In this document: positions 34,263 through 46,739 of the stretch, piece after piece
Position numbering within the stretch: the first letter of the stretch is position 1
Layout of the letters: each line of letters begins with the position of its first letter
Assembly (NCBI GenBank): GCA_029255685.2
Contig: CM055316.2
Location: forward strand, 69,207,237-69,271,236
Direction: 5' to 3'
DNA length: 64,000 bases
DNA from: Silene conica
Lineage: Eukaryota; Streptophyta; Magnoliopsida; Caryophyllales; Caryophyllaceae
Notes under the pieces: generated by a model
What the model saw: the letters and a program-made list of their open reading frames with translations, nothing else
What the model was told of the DNA's origin: nothing
The model's database searches: none
Position numbers and translations under genes: made by a program

Positions 34263-35574
34263 TGTGACAATTGGTGTTTTCAGGTACATTTGTTAGTTTC
34301 TAGTGTTATATGGTTTCACTTTCTATGGTCACTGCATATATTTTGCTCGTTTGGGTTAACCTTGGGATGGTGAACTTCGGGACGAAGTTCATTCTAAGGG
34401 GGGAAGACTGTAATACTCCGTATTTTATATCGTTTAGGCACTTATTCATGTTTAATTTATTAGGTTTCGATGTCGATGAGTTATAATAAAAGCGATATAA
34501 TGTTAGTGGACGAGGTGTTTTACGCTTTGTTTTTAGAATCGCATAAGTAGATATTTAACGGAAACATGATTAAATTATATTATGTGGGTATGGGAGTGCG
34601 TGATGGGTTGATAAAAACCTGGATAACCGAGTCACTGGGCCTAGGGTTGCGTGCCTAAACCCTAGCCCACACGCACACAATTAGTTACCTATTTCAGAAA
34701 TTCTGAAACTCATGCCCAGCCGTCCTATTTATACTCTATTTTAAGACCTTATTTGACCTATCAACACAAAAGCAACACACACACCTTGCTGCCGCCATAG
34801 CCGAGAACACCAGGGGAGGGTTTACACGGTGGTTGGAGCTTTCTAAGAGGGCTCGAATACCCAGGAAATAGGGTACGTTCATCCTAGTTCTGTTTTACTC
34901 TGTTTATGTTGGTTTTTATTCGTTGTTTTTAAATCACATAATCTATGTTGTAAGTTCTGATAATCGCATAAAACTAACCTATGACATGTAGTAGTCAATT
35001 TTCGTCCATGGTAATGACATATCTAACGACCTAAGGCTATTTTATAGGGAGTCTCGTCACTGGTATCAGACCATCGTTTTCGTTTTTTCCAGAACAGCGT
35101 TTATGCGCGTCTTTTTTTTATCTGTTTTCGAGTCAGTTCTGTGTATGGTCTGATATGGGTCTTTGAGTGCTGAGATAGGAGGTAGTCCGGAGATTAGTAT
35201 GGTGGTAAGCACGGTGGTCAGTGGTGGTTGTTTATGGTTTTACAGCGGGTTTTGTCAAGGGGGTACAAACGCGGGTTTTCGGGTTTGATGGGGGTGCTGG
35301 GTTGTCGACGAGTTTGCTGGCGGTCGTTAAGGTGGCGACGGCCACCACTGACTTCCCTGGAACTACCATGGCTCAGAGGCGAGCCTGGTGGTGCCACAAG
35401 TGAAGTCAGTGGTGGTGGTTGGTGCCTAGGGTGGTGTTTGTCAAGGCTGTCAGAGGTTGTTGTTCGGTCTGTTGCGTGTTTTAACAAATTCGCATGTTTA
35501 CGATTCTGGTTTAGTTGTTGTGCTTCTAATTGCTTATCCTAATCATTACGGTCATCATTGCTAATCATACATAA

Positions 35575-35637
<63 letters not shown>

Positions 35638-36813
35638 TGATATAAGGCATGAATTTTATAAGTGTTATGAATTATGAAATATGGTATCAATGTCATGGTT
35701 GTGAATATTGTTAGTAAACACGTTTTTACAATTATTGTTACTATCAATTATGTTAATATTATAAGTCAGGATCTATTAATTTTGATAATAGTCGTGGGGT
35801 TGTTATTAAGGGTTTTGGTTATCGGTATCATATGCTATAAAGGGTAAATTTGTTTTGACAAGTCCATAGTTAGTGAGCTCTAATAAATTGTAATAATTGC
35901 TTAATGCTGAATGCTACCTTTAGTAAGTTTATTATTGGCATAAATGGGTATGGTCAAATAATCGAGTTAGTGATGTTAATCATACGAATAGCTTTTGATT
36001 TAAGTAATATTTATAGGAACTGAGTTCGAGGTGGAATACTTCTAGACGGTGGTTGCTTGTGTACGGATTGCTATTTCAGGTAGGTTACACTGGTGCTTGT
36101 TCTGTGTTAAGATTTGTGTAGTTGTGCATTGTACGTTATGGATGCAAATATGAGTTATATGAGCATAGAAGTTAATGGTTAATTATTTTGCATTGCATTC
36201 ATGAGCATGCCATATTTATTGGTACTGAGATATTGTGAATCAAATAGTGTTCTGATATAAAGCCCAGGGTGGTTCTGCAGACCAGGCCTGGTGTCTTATC
36301 AGCTTTTGAGCTGATGTTCGGCGACGGCCGATTATAGTCTGCCGGGAGGTTCGGTATGGCTGGGAGTTACGGTTGAGAATGAGATTGAGCTCGAGCATGG
36401 CATAATCATTTGCATATTCTGTTTGTTTGCATTATTTGTTATCGTGTTATCCTACTCAACCGCGAGGTTGACAGTGTATTCGTATTCACCTACAATGATC
36501 CGGAATGGAGAGTAGATCTTTCAGGTCAGAGACAGGTGGACTAGGACTGGGCATGAAGGAGACACATGGACTGGACCAACCTAGCCACTAGATCACTTAG
36601 CTTCGTTTTCATAGTCAAACATTTATTTTAATTCAGTAGTTTTGGAAGTTTTGGACTAAGTCATGTAATAGTTTCAGTTTAATCCTTATTTCTTCTAAAG
36701 TACTGTGTTTCTTTCACTTTGTATATCTATTACCCTGGTTTAACCAGGATGGTAACAGTCTTATTTACCCTGGAAGTCCTAGTTCAGGCTCCTAGGTAAA
36801 TGGGGGTGTTACA
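34263..36813 (+). mobile_element. Nested Gypsy LTR with short 3' internal remnant
   Basis: Target duplication CCACT (34258-34262 and 36814-36818). The first 146 bp are internal sequence ending in a purine tract (AAGGGGGGAAGAC). An LTR of 2405 bp follows (34409-36813, TGTAATACTCCG to GTGTTACA). The 5' LTR and nearly all of the interior are gone. It contains an ATT microsatellite and no coding capacity. Confidence 0.8.
35571..35633. repeat. ATT microsatellite
   Basis: About 20 consecutive TTA/ATT triplets. Confidence 0.95.
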
Positions 36814-38344
36814 CCACTGATTGTGGCGTACATGTTTTCATGTATGTAGGTACATGCAGGTTGGAGCGGGGTTCACTTGAGAGCTAGCGAGTGATGATCC
36901 TTTCATCATATGACTTACCTGTTTACCGATTAGCTAGACTCTTAGATTTTGATACAGTTGTTTATCGTTTGTGCCTGTAGGGATGTTCCATCCCAGGCTG
37001 TTGTATATATTTGTTTTTCGTGCTTAGAACTACTACTTATCTATTTTTGTTTATATCAATTTCAGTTTCCAGTTTCAGTTTAAGACTTCTCGCATGTTGT
37101 TTATGTTTAAAAAGTTTTAATTCCGCTGCATTTTTAGTACTTTTGTGTGTTTATATTTCCGCTTTCGCGAGGGGTTTTACACTTGTAATTGATTCAGTTG
37201 CCTTTATTTCTAAAGTTCCTCTTGGCCTGTTTATGCTTGACCTAACTGTTGGAACTTGTGATGTAAATGGAAACATGCCTATTTTGCCATCGAATATCAG
37301 CTCCCGATCTTCCGAGTAAACAGGCTTGCTTACTGCACACATGAACATTACCTTAGTAATGTATCACTTTGACTGACAGCTCCTATAGGGGAGCTCTTCA
37401 CCTTCGACGATGTAATATTTGTGACCGTCGTATTTGATGAAAAACCACTTTTCATCTATGTGAATGACATTGCTCATTTCACCGAACTTTATTTTCGTCG
37501 CTGGAACTGCATTGAGATCGACAAAATCTTCGATTAATTGTTGTACCTCTAGGTACCTTAAAGCATGCTTCATTCTCTTTACTTTGTTTGTGTCCTTGAG
37601 TTGAGGATGTAATGAGCTTAAAAAGGGTTTGAGTAATCCTTCACATACCCATCTATGGACTGTGCTCACTGAAACTCCAGTGTTTTTCGCAACTCTTTCC
37701 ATTGTGTCACGTTTTTCCCATTCTAAGGATTTGATGAAATCCAGATCAGGTAGTACTCGCTTTTTATTTGTATTCCTGATTCTTCCGCTTTTGACATCTA
37801 ACATTTTACCAATATTTCGTGGTTTTTTTGATAGATGCCATATTCTGGCTACTTTTTTCTTGCTTATTCCGTACTTTTCCGCAGTTTGCTTTATCATGCC
37901 GTGAGCAAGATGACCGTCTTCAAACTTGCTAGTGTTTGGAGGTGTTTTCAAATAAGTGGTGCCAGCCTGTTGAGCTGATAGTTTTAGGAGAGTAAACAGT
38001 CCACTTGGTAGTGTTTGGAGGTGTTTTCAAATAGTTGTATTTGGTCTGATGTTTTTGGTGGGAAATGTAATGTGGTTTATTATTAATTAAACAAGCTTTA
38101 TTTTTTTACACATTGAACCTCTCCCTAATTATTCTGATTCATTCACAAGTTGTAGTACTTTTAATAGTTGTTTATTAGCTCCTTAATTCTTGTGCATAAA
38201 GCAAAGTGTCAATTTGGATTAAAATGGAGGAAGTAGTAGTTTTTAATATTATTAGTACGTTTGATTTAAATTTATGATTTACTGTTTTAGAGAACGATTT
38301 TATATTTTTAAAAAGTAATCGAAATATACTTGAATTTATTCTGT

Positions 38345-38812
38345 TAAGTTAGTGTTTGGGGTTTAAGGTTTGGGGTTTAGGGTTTAGAGTTTATGGTTTA
38401 GGGTATATGTTGTTAGGAGCGGACCAGTAGGATCGGATCGTATAATCGTAAGACCCTACTTATTAAGTAAAATACCTAAGATCGGGTTCGATCACCAATT
38501 TTTGAAACGTATATTCATAAGATACTACCTAGCTAGTAGGTTTTAATATTTTGTTAAGTTAATGTTATTTAAAAATAATAATACACGACTATAATTAAAA
38601 ATGGTTTAGGATTTAGGGTTTTGGTGTTTGGGTTTTGGGATTAGGGTTTAGGGTTTAGGATTCTCTGTTGAAAGCAATGTTGTTAGGATCCGGATCCAAC
38701 TTTGGATCGATGGGGGTCTTAGTATCGAATTGTGTAATTGTAGGATCGAACCTATGCTCGGGATAACGGTTTAGGGTTTAGGGTTTAGGGTTTAGGGTTT
38801 ATGGTTTACGTT
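38345..38812 (+). repeat. Interstitial telomere-like repeats
   Basis: Short runs of TTTAGGG and variants, at most about five perfect copies (38769-38800), mixed with GGATCGGATC-type sequence. They are not a telomere. Confidence 0.75.
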
Positions 38813-39445
38813 GTTTACATTTGGTCGATACAACTTAGTTGTTACGAATTAGTACCCGTTGTAAAGGTCGAGATATCTACATTCGTAGTTTGATCGTTCA
38901 TCTACATTTTAATTTATACATGTCGTTCGTGCCGGGTTCGTGTTTAGAGTTTAGGTTTTAGAACGTCATCTAAAATTACAATTGTCGCACGATTGTACTT
39001 AATTCAGTTATAACTTCCATTTTAAATTCAATTGTGTATGTAAACTTAAATTAGTCGATACATTTTTTATATTAGACGATAAGACGATACATTTATTTTA
39101 GAACATTTATTTTATACGATACATTTATTTTAGACGATACATTTATTTTAGACGATACATTAATATTACACGATACATTTATTTTAGACGATAAATTTTG
39201 ATCACACGATAATTTTTTATTTAAAATGAAAGTTGAATTGAAATGAAATCCTAGCCGTTCATTTACAATGCAAAAGTGTATTTCTTATTAATTGTCAGTC
39301 AAGTACACAAAATCCATCTCACTTTTTCTCATCTTTTCAATTCCAAACCGTCACTTTATCTCACTTTGACCTTCTCTCTACAAATTATTTTCTTCTCTCT
39401 AAAAACCCTCTTCTTCCTTTCCCACAAACACAAAATCTCAAAGAA

Positions 39446-39610
39446 GACGGGAGATATCCGTCACTTCGGAGTGACGGATACCATTTTATCTCATAAAATG
39501 CCCATTTAGAGGAGAGAGGCAAGCACATGAGGATAGCCCACCTTGTCCCCCTATTCATTTTGTGAGTGTCATTATCCGTCTCTTCACCCGACCCGTCATA
39601 AGCAAGACCA
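39446..39610. repeat. Dispersed hairpin-bearing repeat in the promoter of gene A
   Basis: Contains a perfect hairpin (TATCCGTCACT, loop TCGG-type, AGTGACGGATA) and the stretch CCACCTTGTCCCCCT, which recurs in the HMA gene intron near 23485. It appears inserted into the CT-rich leader that copies B and C have uninterrupted. I could not fix the exact ends. Confidence 0.4.
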
Positions 39611-39640
39611 ACCGTCCCACAAAACCCTAACCCTAAAAAA

Positions 39641-39908
39641 ATGGAATCCCTTAAACAAGACATGGCTGCGTTGATCCAGTGCTACAAGGATGCAATAAGA
39701 ATCACTCGTGACCGACAGCTGTCCCTGATGAGGGAGGTGGTTTCGGTGTTGGAATTCCGAAACCTGGGTTGTGCTTTAGGGATTGCGGGTGTGCATGAAG
39801 CACTCCAATCTAGCATCGATTTGTTGATGCTAGCCTTATTACTGTGAAAATTTTGTAGATTACACTGCAAATGTTAATAGTTTGAAGGATCGTCTTAGTA
39901 GGTTGTAG
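39641..39908 (+). pseudogene. Small gene family of 90 residues, copy A (frameshifted)
   Basis: Unrecognised protein family with three copies in this window. ATG 39641 follows ACCCTAACCCTAAAAAA. The protein is helical: MESLKQDMAALIQCYKDA, then VLEFRNLGCALGI, HEALQSSIDLLML. After residue 64 the frame breaks. In the next frame the family C-terminus continues (CENFVDYTANVNSLKDRLSRL) to TAG at 39908. The length is 268 bp against 273 for copies B and C, consistent with a small net deletion. There are no signal peptide, membrane segment or zinc ligands that I can argue for. Confidence 0.6.
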
Positions 39909-42669
39909 GTTTTATTTTTTCCGTTTTTTAGTTTTTATTTTGTAGTATGTATATAAATATATATATATATATTTATACACATGTTAATGGTAATGTCATA
40001 TTTTGTTGGATTTTGTTTGGGTATTTTCGCATCTTTTTATTTGTTGGTAATTTTTAGTGTTTTATTTCAATCATTTGCATGTTCTACTAAACTATTAAAA
40101 GCAGAAAAAATAAAAAATCGAAAATTGATTTGGTAAACTATTTGCATGCTTAAAAAATAACAAATGATTAAAATTGTAAAGAAATAAAAAAGGTTTATAT
40201 TTTGTAATATTTTATTTAATTATTTAATTATTTTTCATGTTTTATTCAAATCAATAGTCTTTTTTAGTTCATTTTTAAGAAAAGAACAAATATTTGTTTT
40301 TAATTAAATTTCTAAATAAATTCAATACTCATTTAGTTAAAGTTTATGTTTTTTAAAATAAAAAGTCATTTTTTAAAATACTCGTCTTCTATTGAATTTC
40401 TATAGTCATTTTATAAAAGTAGTCGTTTTTAAAAATAGAAAGTCGTTTTATTAACTAAGTTAGTACAACAATAGTAAAAGTATGAACGAAAATAAAAAGT
40501 CGTTTTAATTCCTCGTTAATTATACGATACGACTAATTTATTACAAGTTAAGATTAGTTTTCAATAATATTATCGTCTATATATCATTTTTAATTCATCG
40601 ATGATTAAAAGATACGATTAATTTATTACAAATTAATTATACGATACGATGAATTAATTTGCATTGAGAAACTAAAAGTGAAACTGAAATATTATTACGC
40701 TCTTAATACAATTCCTCGTTAATTATACGGTACGATTTTTTTTTAAAAAACAAGTTTGTACGTAACTAATTTTTAGCATCTTTTAAATTACCGACTAACC
40801 TCATTTGTAATTAATTTGCATTGAGAAACTGAAATTGTAATGATTATGCTTTATGCATTGAAAATCTAATAAGAGATGGAGAATTCGAGGAGTTACTTCA
40901 TCTTTATTTGTTTTAAGTTTTTATTTTTTATTAAAACGAGAAGACGAATTATAATTACATAAAATCTAATAAGAGATGGAGAATTCGAGGAGTCATTTTT
41001 TAAAATATTCATGTTTTTAAAATAAACATATGCTCGTAATTATTTTCGATGAATAAAATTTGATAGACGATTATATTTCGTAGAATTAGTTGTTTTTAAA
41101 AATATAAAGTCCAAGCAAATTATAAAGTTAATATTAAACTAAAATTGACGATTTATGATAGAAAAAGAAGAGATTTGGAAGGATTTTCTTGATTGACAAC
41201 TTAGAGAGACAATTGAGTATATATGTGGATTTGATTGTGACCCCTTTGGGGTGGCTTATGCAATACACTTCAGTAATTATACGATACGATAATTTTGTTA
41301 CGCTCTTAATACAATTCCTCGTTAATTATACGATACGATTATTCTATTACAAGTTAAGATTAGTTTTCAATAATATTATCGTCTATCTTTTTTAATTCGT
41401 CGAAAATTAAAAGATACGATTATTCTTTTAAAAAACAAGTTTGTACGTAACTCATTTTTAGCATCTTTTTAATTTCCGACTAACCTCATTTTTAATTAAT
41501 TTGCATTGAAAAACTGAAATTGTAATGATTATGCTTTATGCATTGAAAATATAAGAGAGGGGGAATTCGAGGAGTTACTTCATCTTTAATTGTTTTAGTT
41601 TTTAATTTTTTTTCAACCATCTACACAGTTTTTATTACGTAATTAAATCGAGAAGACGAACTATAATTACATAAAATCTTAATATTATGAACTACTCGTT
41701 CTTGAAAAATATTAATTTTTATAGTCATTTTGTCAAAATAGTCGGTTTTAAAATTTAAAAGTCGTCCAAATTATGGAATCGTCTATTATTAAGTTAAATC
41801 GTTATGTAAAATCGTCCATGCAAATAATTAAAAAATAGCAACAACGGAACAAAACACGAAATTAAACGAATAATTTGGACGTCGTTTTTTGAAATTAAAC
41901 GTCATTTTAAGCTAATTATGAAATTAATATTATATTACGAATTATGGCTGAATAAACATAAAGAATCGATTTGGTAGGATTTTTTTTGACACTGATTGAC
42001 AACTTAGAAAGACTACTGAGTAGGTCGGTTTGATGTGACCCGTTGGGGTGACTTGTGCAATACACTTCAATAATTATAATTATATGATACGATTATTTTG
42101 TTACGTTCTTAATACAACTCATCGTTACTTGTACGTTTATTTTCTTACGTTCTTAATACAATTCATCGTTAATACAATTTTATTACACGTTAAGAATAGT
42201 TTATAATAATGTTATCGTCTATAATTTTTTAATTCATTAATAATTAAAATATATGATTACGTAAACTTAAATAACATCAGCTAAAAATTACCTAAACTTA
42301 AATAACATCAGCCAAAAATTACGTAAACTTAAATACCATTTAAATATTTGTTTAACATTTAAAATAACGTTTATCATTTTATTATTTGTAACGTTTTCAT
42401 TTCTTAAATGTATTAAACCATTAAATATTACTCAATGGATAAACCTAATTTCTCATGCAAATAATTAAATCGTGACACTATCAAATTGTAAAAAAACCTA
42501 ATTTCTTATGCAAATAATTAAAAAAAAAAACACTAGAAAATACCAACAAACAAAAAAATGCAAATATTTAAAAAACAAAGGAACAAACTAAGAAATTATC
42601 ATTAATGTAAACATATATATACATACATACTAATAAATAAAAACTAAAAACTAAAAAATAAAAAATAAA
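39909..42669. repeat. AT-rich spacer with direct duplication
   Basis: No gene. A block near 40775-40915 is repeated near 41455-41595 (shared TTTGCATTGARAAACTGAAA and GAATTCGAGGAGTTACTTC). Many copies of TTATACGATACGATT occur. It is related, inverted, to 26.9-28.2 kb. Confidence 0.6.
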
Positions 42670-42942
42670 CTACATCCTACTAAGACGTTCCTTCAACTCA
42701 CTAATACTGTTGTTGTATTCGGTGATACTGGTAGCACATCTTTCGTATGCTACCAACAACAAATCAATACTGGATTGGAGTGCTTCATGGGCACCCCCAA
42801 TCCCTCAAGAACATCCAAGGTTTCGAAATTCTAAAATCGCCACCACCTCCTTCATCACCGTGAGTTGTTGCTCACGGACAAGCGTTATTGCAGTCTCGTA
42901 AGCTTTGATCAAATTTGTGGTGTCGGCTCTGATGACATCCAT
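42670..42942 (-). pseudogene. Small gene family of 90 residues, copy B (one stop codon)
   Basis: Exactly 91 codons from ATG 42942 to TAG 42670. It is colinear with A and C: IKAYETAITLVREQQL, VVAILEFRNLGCS, HEALQSSIDLLLVAYERC, NSISELKERLSRM. The only lesion is TGA at 42807-42805 (codon 46), where copy A has TTA. The leader has the same CT-rich (TCTCTCTACAAAC) and AAACCCTAAAA motifs, and a TATAAAG box lies about 118 bases upstream. Confidence 0.65.
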
Positions 42943-43678
42943 TTTTAGGGTTTAGGAGGTTTTGGAAAGAAGACGGTTTGTAGAGAGAATTTCAGAAATT
43001 AGTATAAGTTTGTAGAGAGAGGTTGAAACTATGAGTAAAAATCGTAAATTTGACGCTTTATATTAGTGAATTAAGGGATTTGGATGGATTTTAGATATGA
43101 CACCTAGCAAATTGCATGCAGCATGTACATGTGTCGGTTTGATTGTGCAATACACTTCACTAATTGTAATTAAATGATATCGATTATTTGCTTACGTTCG
43201 TAATACTACAATTCATCGATAATTAAAAGATACGATTATTTTTAAAACACTAAAAAACCGATAATTATACTAAACGATATTGCTAATTAAAATGAATTGT
43301 CTAATATTAACTTAAATCGTCCATAATCGTCCAAAATAATGATTCGTCTAATATTAAATTGACTTAAGTAAAATCGTCGAAAAATTGAAATTTAAATTAA
43401 ATTATAAACTAAATTGTAAATAGAATTAGGTAGAATTGTTACATCGAATTTTTTATTTTAATAAATTAAATGTCATGTTAATTTATAATTATCTATTTCA
43501 CCGTTTATTATTCAATTAAGTTGAATAATAACATGCAATTATTTATTTAATTTGTTAGATTAGAAAAACGAATTTAACTAAAGTAAAAAAAAAATATATA
43601 TATTAACACTAAATTTTATACCATTAAATAAAACATAACATACATAATATTAACAAAATCTAAAAAACGATAAAAAAA
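42943..43678. other. Promoter of copy B and AT-rich spacer
   Basis: Promoter and leader to about 43070, then AT-rich family sequence with no frame. Confidence 0.45.
43056..43062 (-). promoter_or_regulatory. TATA box of small gene copy B
   Basis: TATAAAG on the minus strand, about 115 bases before ATG 42942. Confidence 0.45.
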
Positions 43679-44624
43679 CTACATTCTACTTAAACAATCC
43701 TTCAACTCATTTACACAGTCCTTGTAAATGTTCACGGTTGTACCACAAACATTGCAGGTTAGCATCAACAACTCAATGCTAGAGTCGAGTACTTCTTCTT
43801 CACCCTCAATACCTAACTCACAACCTTGGTTACGAAGTTCCAAGGTCGAAAGCACCAAATTCATCTGTAAAACCCCTCGCGAAAGCGGAAATTTAAAACA
43901 CACAAAGTACTAAAAATGCAGCGGAATTAAAACTTTTTAAACTTAAACAACATGCGAGAAGAATTAAACTAAAACGGAAACTGGAAACTGATATAAACAA
44001 AAATAGATAAGTAGCAGTTCTATGTACGGAAAACCAAATATATACAACAGCCTGGGATGGAACATCCCTACAGGCACCAAAAGATAACTGTATCAAAAAC
44101 TAAGAGTCTAGCTAATCGATAAACGTGTAAGTCATATGATTTAAGGATCATCACTCGCTAGCTCTCAAGTGAACCCCGCTCCAACCTGCATGTACCTACA
44201 TACATGAAAACATGTACGCCACAATCAGTGGGGAGTGACTAGAGTTCTCCTAGCCACCTTTTGTGACAACACGAAATAAGCAAAGCATACAGAACACTCC
44301 AACATATATAAACATGTGAAGCATAAACATTTCATCAACTGATCTCATACTATCATGCAATTACTAATGCACGGCTCTCAACCAACTTAATAAACCGTGA
44401 GGAAGGAGAGCCGGTTTCCCTACTGGTTACCCAGTCGGGGGTCTTTCAATCCAACTATTTATGAAACCGATCATAGAGTCATCCAATGCCTTGGATGAAC
44501 AATTTATAACTCAAGCAATACATTCATTAACTTCAACATGCATATCTGAGACTATACCAAACTCTAGGCAAACCGATATAAAACATCAGCAAGTATAAGG
44601 TTCAGCGGTCAACTTAAGACATAA

Positions 44625-45095
44625 CCTAATACCAAAACATTCAGCAAGCAAGGACTCAGAGGCCAACCTAAGGCATGGACCCGCCAATCAGCAAGACACT
44701 AGACTCAGCGGCCAACTTAAGGCATAGACTAGCATCCAAAAGTAAAGGACTCAGAGGCCAACTTAAGGCATGTCCCTTCACTACATCACAAGATACTAAA
44801 CTCAGAGGCCAGCTTAAGGCATGTTCTAGCATCAAACATCTGCACTCCGGGCAAGGTGTCAGTTCCTTAGCTACCCCGTTGTGCAGCTGCTCTACTCGTC
44901 AGACTCAGAGGCCAACTTAAGGCATGTTCCAACGCGATCACAATCAAACATGTCTGGACTCAGAGGCCAACTTAAGGCATGTCCCAGACACGACAAACAT
45001 ACACATATAGGGCTCAGAGGCCAACTTAAGGCATATCCCCATATATGACAAACAACTCACGTATTAAGTTCAGAGGCCAGCTTAAGGCATAACTT
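44625..45095. repeat. Tandem GAGGCCAACTTAAGGCATG block
   Basis: About ten units at irregular 35-60-bp spacing, each with GAGGCCAACTTAAGGCAT or a close variant; repeated in the 5' LTR at 52120-52790. Confidence 0.85.
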
Positions 45096-45354
45096 AATAC
45101 GCATCAATACAATATCAACCAAAGTCTATGAACTAAGTGATCCCGGTAACTAAGTTGAGGGAGAGTCGGTTACCCTTTCGGTTACCCGACTGGGGGGTCT
45201 CTATCCTCTCTCCATTCCCGAACCCAATATAGTGTCGCCCATACTCCGAGGACCTCAAACACATATCAAAGGTACACAGAACGAGTTTCAATCAAAACCG
45301 ATCAACCGTTTAAAAGTTATAAACGATTTACAAAATGAAAACGAGCTACAAGGG

Positions 45355-45735
45355 TCCCCAGCCGGTCGGCAGGCAGCCGGTCGGCCGGCTGGTGATCCCT
45401 CTCAGCCTATGCTTCCTTTAACACAAAACAACCCCAAAGGACTCCCAGCCGGTCGGCAGGCAGCCGGTCGGCCGGCTGGGAACCCAATCCCAATATACGC
45501 ATTGTTTACAAATGAGGTCCCTAGCCGGTTGGCAGGCGGCCGGTCTACCGGATGACACCTTGTTCCCTACCCTTTAAAATTTTACGCAAGACACACAAAG
45601 AGGCTACCAGCCGGTCGGCAGGCAGCCGGCCTACCGGCTGGCAGCTCAAAACTTAGTTTCTTCCAAAACTCGCAAAACCTACTAAAGACACTCCCAACCG
45701 GTCGACCGGCGGCCGGTCGGTCGACCGGCTCAAAG
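45355..45735. repeat. Five GC-rich palindromic modules in the 3' LTR
   Basis: Modules near 45361, 45448, 45524, 45610 and 45697, each about 36 bp (CCAGCCGGTCGGCAGGCAGC and its near reverse complement), separated by 40-50 bp of normal composition. Each can fold on itself. The Pro-Ala-Gly-Arg frames they create are a by-product. Confidence 0.88.
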
Positions 45736-46739
45736 AGCCTGCACGCCAAAATCGCGTTTTCCAGCCTTTGCAAAACCCATTAATTCGGTACCAAATCTTA
45801 AGAATCGCTACAAGTAAAGTTTACTCAACATCACAAGTCACTCAATAACACTAACTAACAGCAATTCAACCCATAACAATCCTCAATACGATTACATAAT
45901 GTATCCGTCGCAAAGTATGAAATTTCAGAAATCAAGTCATTACTCATATGAACAACAAGCAAGCATATAAACTTCAAGTAAGGTTATTCCTAACATATTA
46001 CTAAGTTCATATAACATTAAACATATGGAAATTTCGGAAACTCAATCATCTTAAACAACAAAAATGCTAATATTCACAATAAGGCCGAGTTTTCTCATTA
46101 TCGTCACCTCAAATGCAATCCGGCTCAAAGATCCTCCTCTAAGATGAAGCTATCCACTTCCGGGTCGTCCAAGCACGGAAACCGAGATTACGGACCGAAA
46201 ATCGAATTCTAAGAAACGATCAGATTTTTCAAAGTAAAGGGATTGAAAAACGAAAGTGATAGATGGCTTGCAAAGTCGATGAGGATTCCGAAAATGTTAT
46301 TATTACCTTGATTTGATGAAAGGATGATGAAGAAATAAGCAAAAGAAGATGATTATTTATGGAGGTTTATGAAAATGGAGTTTACTGTTATTTGTTTTGA
46401 GGAAGAAGACGAATATGTCGACACAAATGATTTTAAGGGGTTTAAGGATTGTCCTTTCCGTTTTAAAAGAAACGGGTTAGGATAACTTGGACGGGTTTTT
46501 AAATGTGAACTTAAGGTACCAAGTTTGTATTCGTCTTAAGGACTTAAGGTTCTTAAGACGGATCTTACTATTTACTTAAAAATTCTTTTCGATAAATAAT
46601 TAAAATATTATTTTATAACTTAAAATAGTTAAAACGCTTAAATTATATTTTATAAAAATACGGGATGTTACAATCACCCCAACTTCAAAAAGTTTCGTCC
46701 TCGAAACTCGAACGAAGATAACTTCTAACTAACTATACC

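Larger units (their letters stand above)
31853..37181 (-). repeat. Solo LTR of the 10.5-kb chromovirus family
   Basis: TGTAACATCC... to ...CGAGGGGTTTTACA with target duplication CTTGT (31848-31852 and 37182-37186). Its length without the nested insertion is about 2773 bp, close to the two LTRs of the element at 43866-54406, and it lies in the opposite orientation on the map. It contains the same landmarks: GC-rich modules, a tandem block and GACCCCCCGRYYGGGTAACC-like motifs. It presumably formed by LTR-LTR recombination. Confidence 0.9.
31289..37951 (-). pseudogene. Plant mariner transposase, split by a solo LTR
   Basis: DDD-type transposase of a plant mariner element. The N-terminal half (about 37951-37187) has the helix-turn-helix region (AEKYGISKKKVARIWH, NTGVSVSTVHRWV) and the first catalytic Asp in VIHIDEKWFF. 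The C-terminal half (31847-31289) has QQDNARPH and PNSPDLNV with the other two. Without the LTR and one copy of its CTTGT duplication the two halves join in frame. The only other lesion seen is TGA at 37364-37366. The start is uncertain: the frame is open upstream of 37951 with no obvious ATG. All three catalytic positions survive, but the gene is dead. Confidence 0.9.
28342..38233 (-). mobile_element. Mariner-like element (plant MLE), 4.56 kb before nested insertion
   Basis: The terminal inverted repeats start CTTCCTCCATTTTAATCC at both ends and are flanked by TA (28340-28341 and 38234-38235). The minus strand encodes the transposase. The left third carries an extra plus-strand frame and a 1-kb minisatellite. 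A solo Gypsy LTR accounts for 5.3 kb. The sequence around both ends matches an unoccupied relative at about 56.5 kb (inverted). Confidence 0.9.
38236..39640. other. Upstream region of small gene A, with telomere-like and 20-bp repeats
   Basis: AT-rich. Includes TTTAGGG-like blocks (38345-38812), a run of TTTATTTTAGACGATACAT-type units (39060-39210) and a CT-rich leader before ATG 39641. The part around 38345-38520 is homologous in inverted orientation to 55770-55930. Confidence 0.55.
43866..46672 (-). repeat. 3' LTR of the chromovirus
   Basis: 2807 bp. It contains a tandem block (about 44625-45095) and five GC-rich modules (45355-45735). Compared with the 5' LTR and the solo LTR it lacks about 41 bp near 45140. 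Confidence 0.9.

Noticed and set aside
35218..35542. Overlapping frames in the nested Gypsy LTR
   Set aside because: They lie inside an LTR, overlap on both strands, and follow GC-richer local composition; no recognisable motif.
38345..38812. Telomere or chromosome end
   Set aside because: Only short, imperfect TTTAGGG runs flanked by normal sequence; a second, inverted block exists at 55.9 kb.
45232..45555. Open frame rich in Pro-Ala-Gly-Arg
   Set aside because: It is produced by the GC-rich palindromic modules of the LTR; the corresponding frame exists in each LTR copy on both strands and has no start context.
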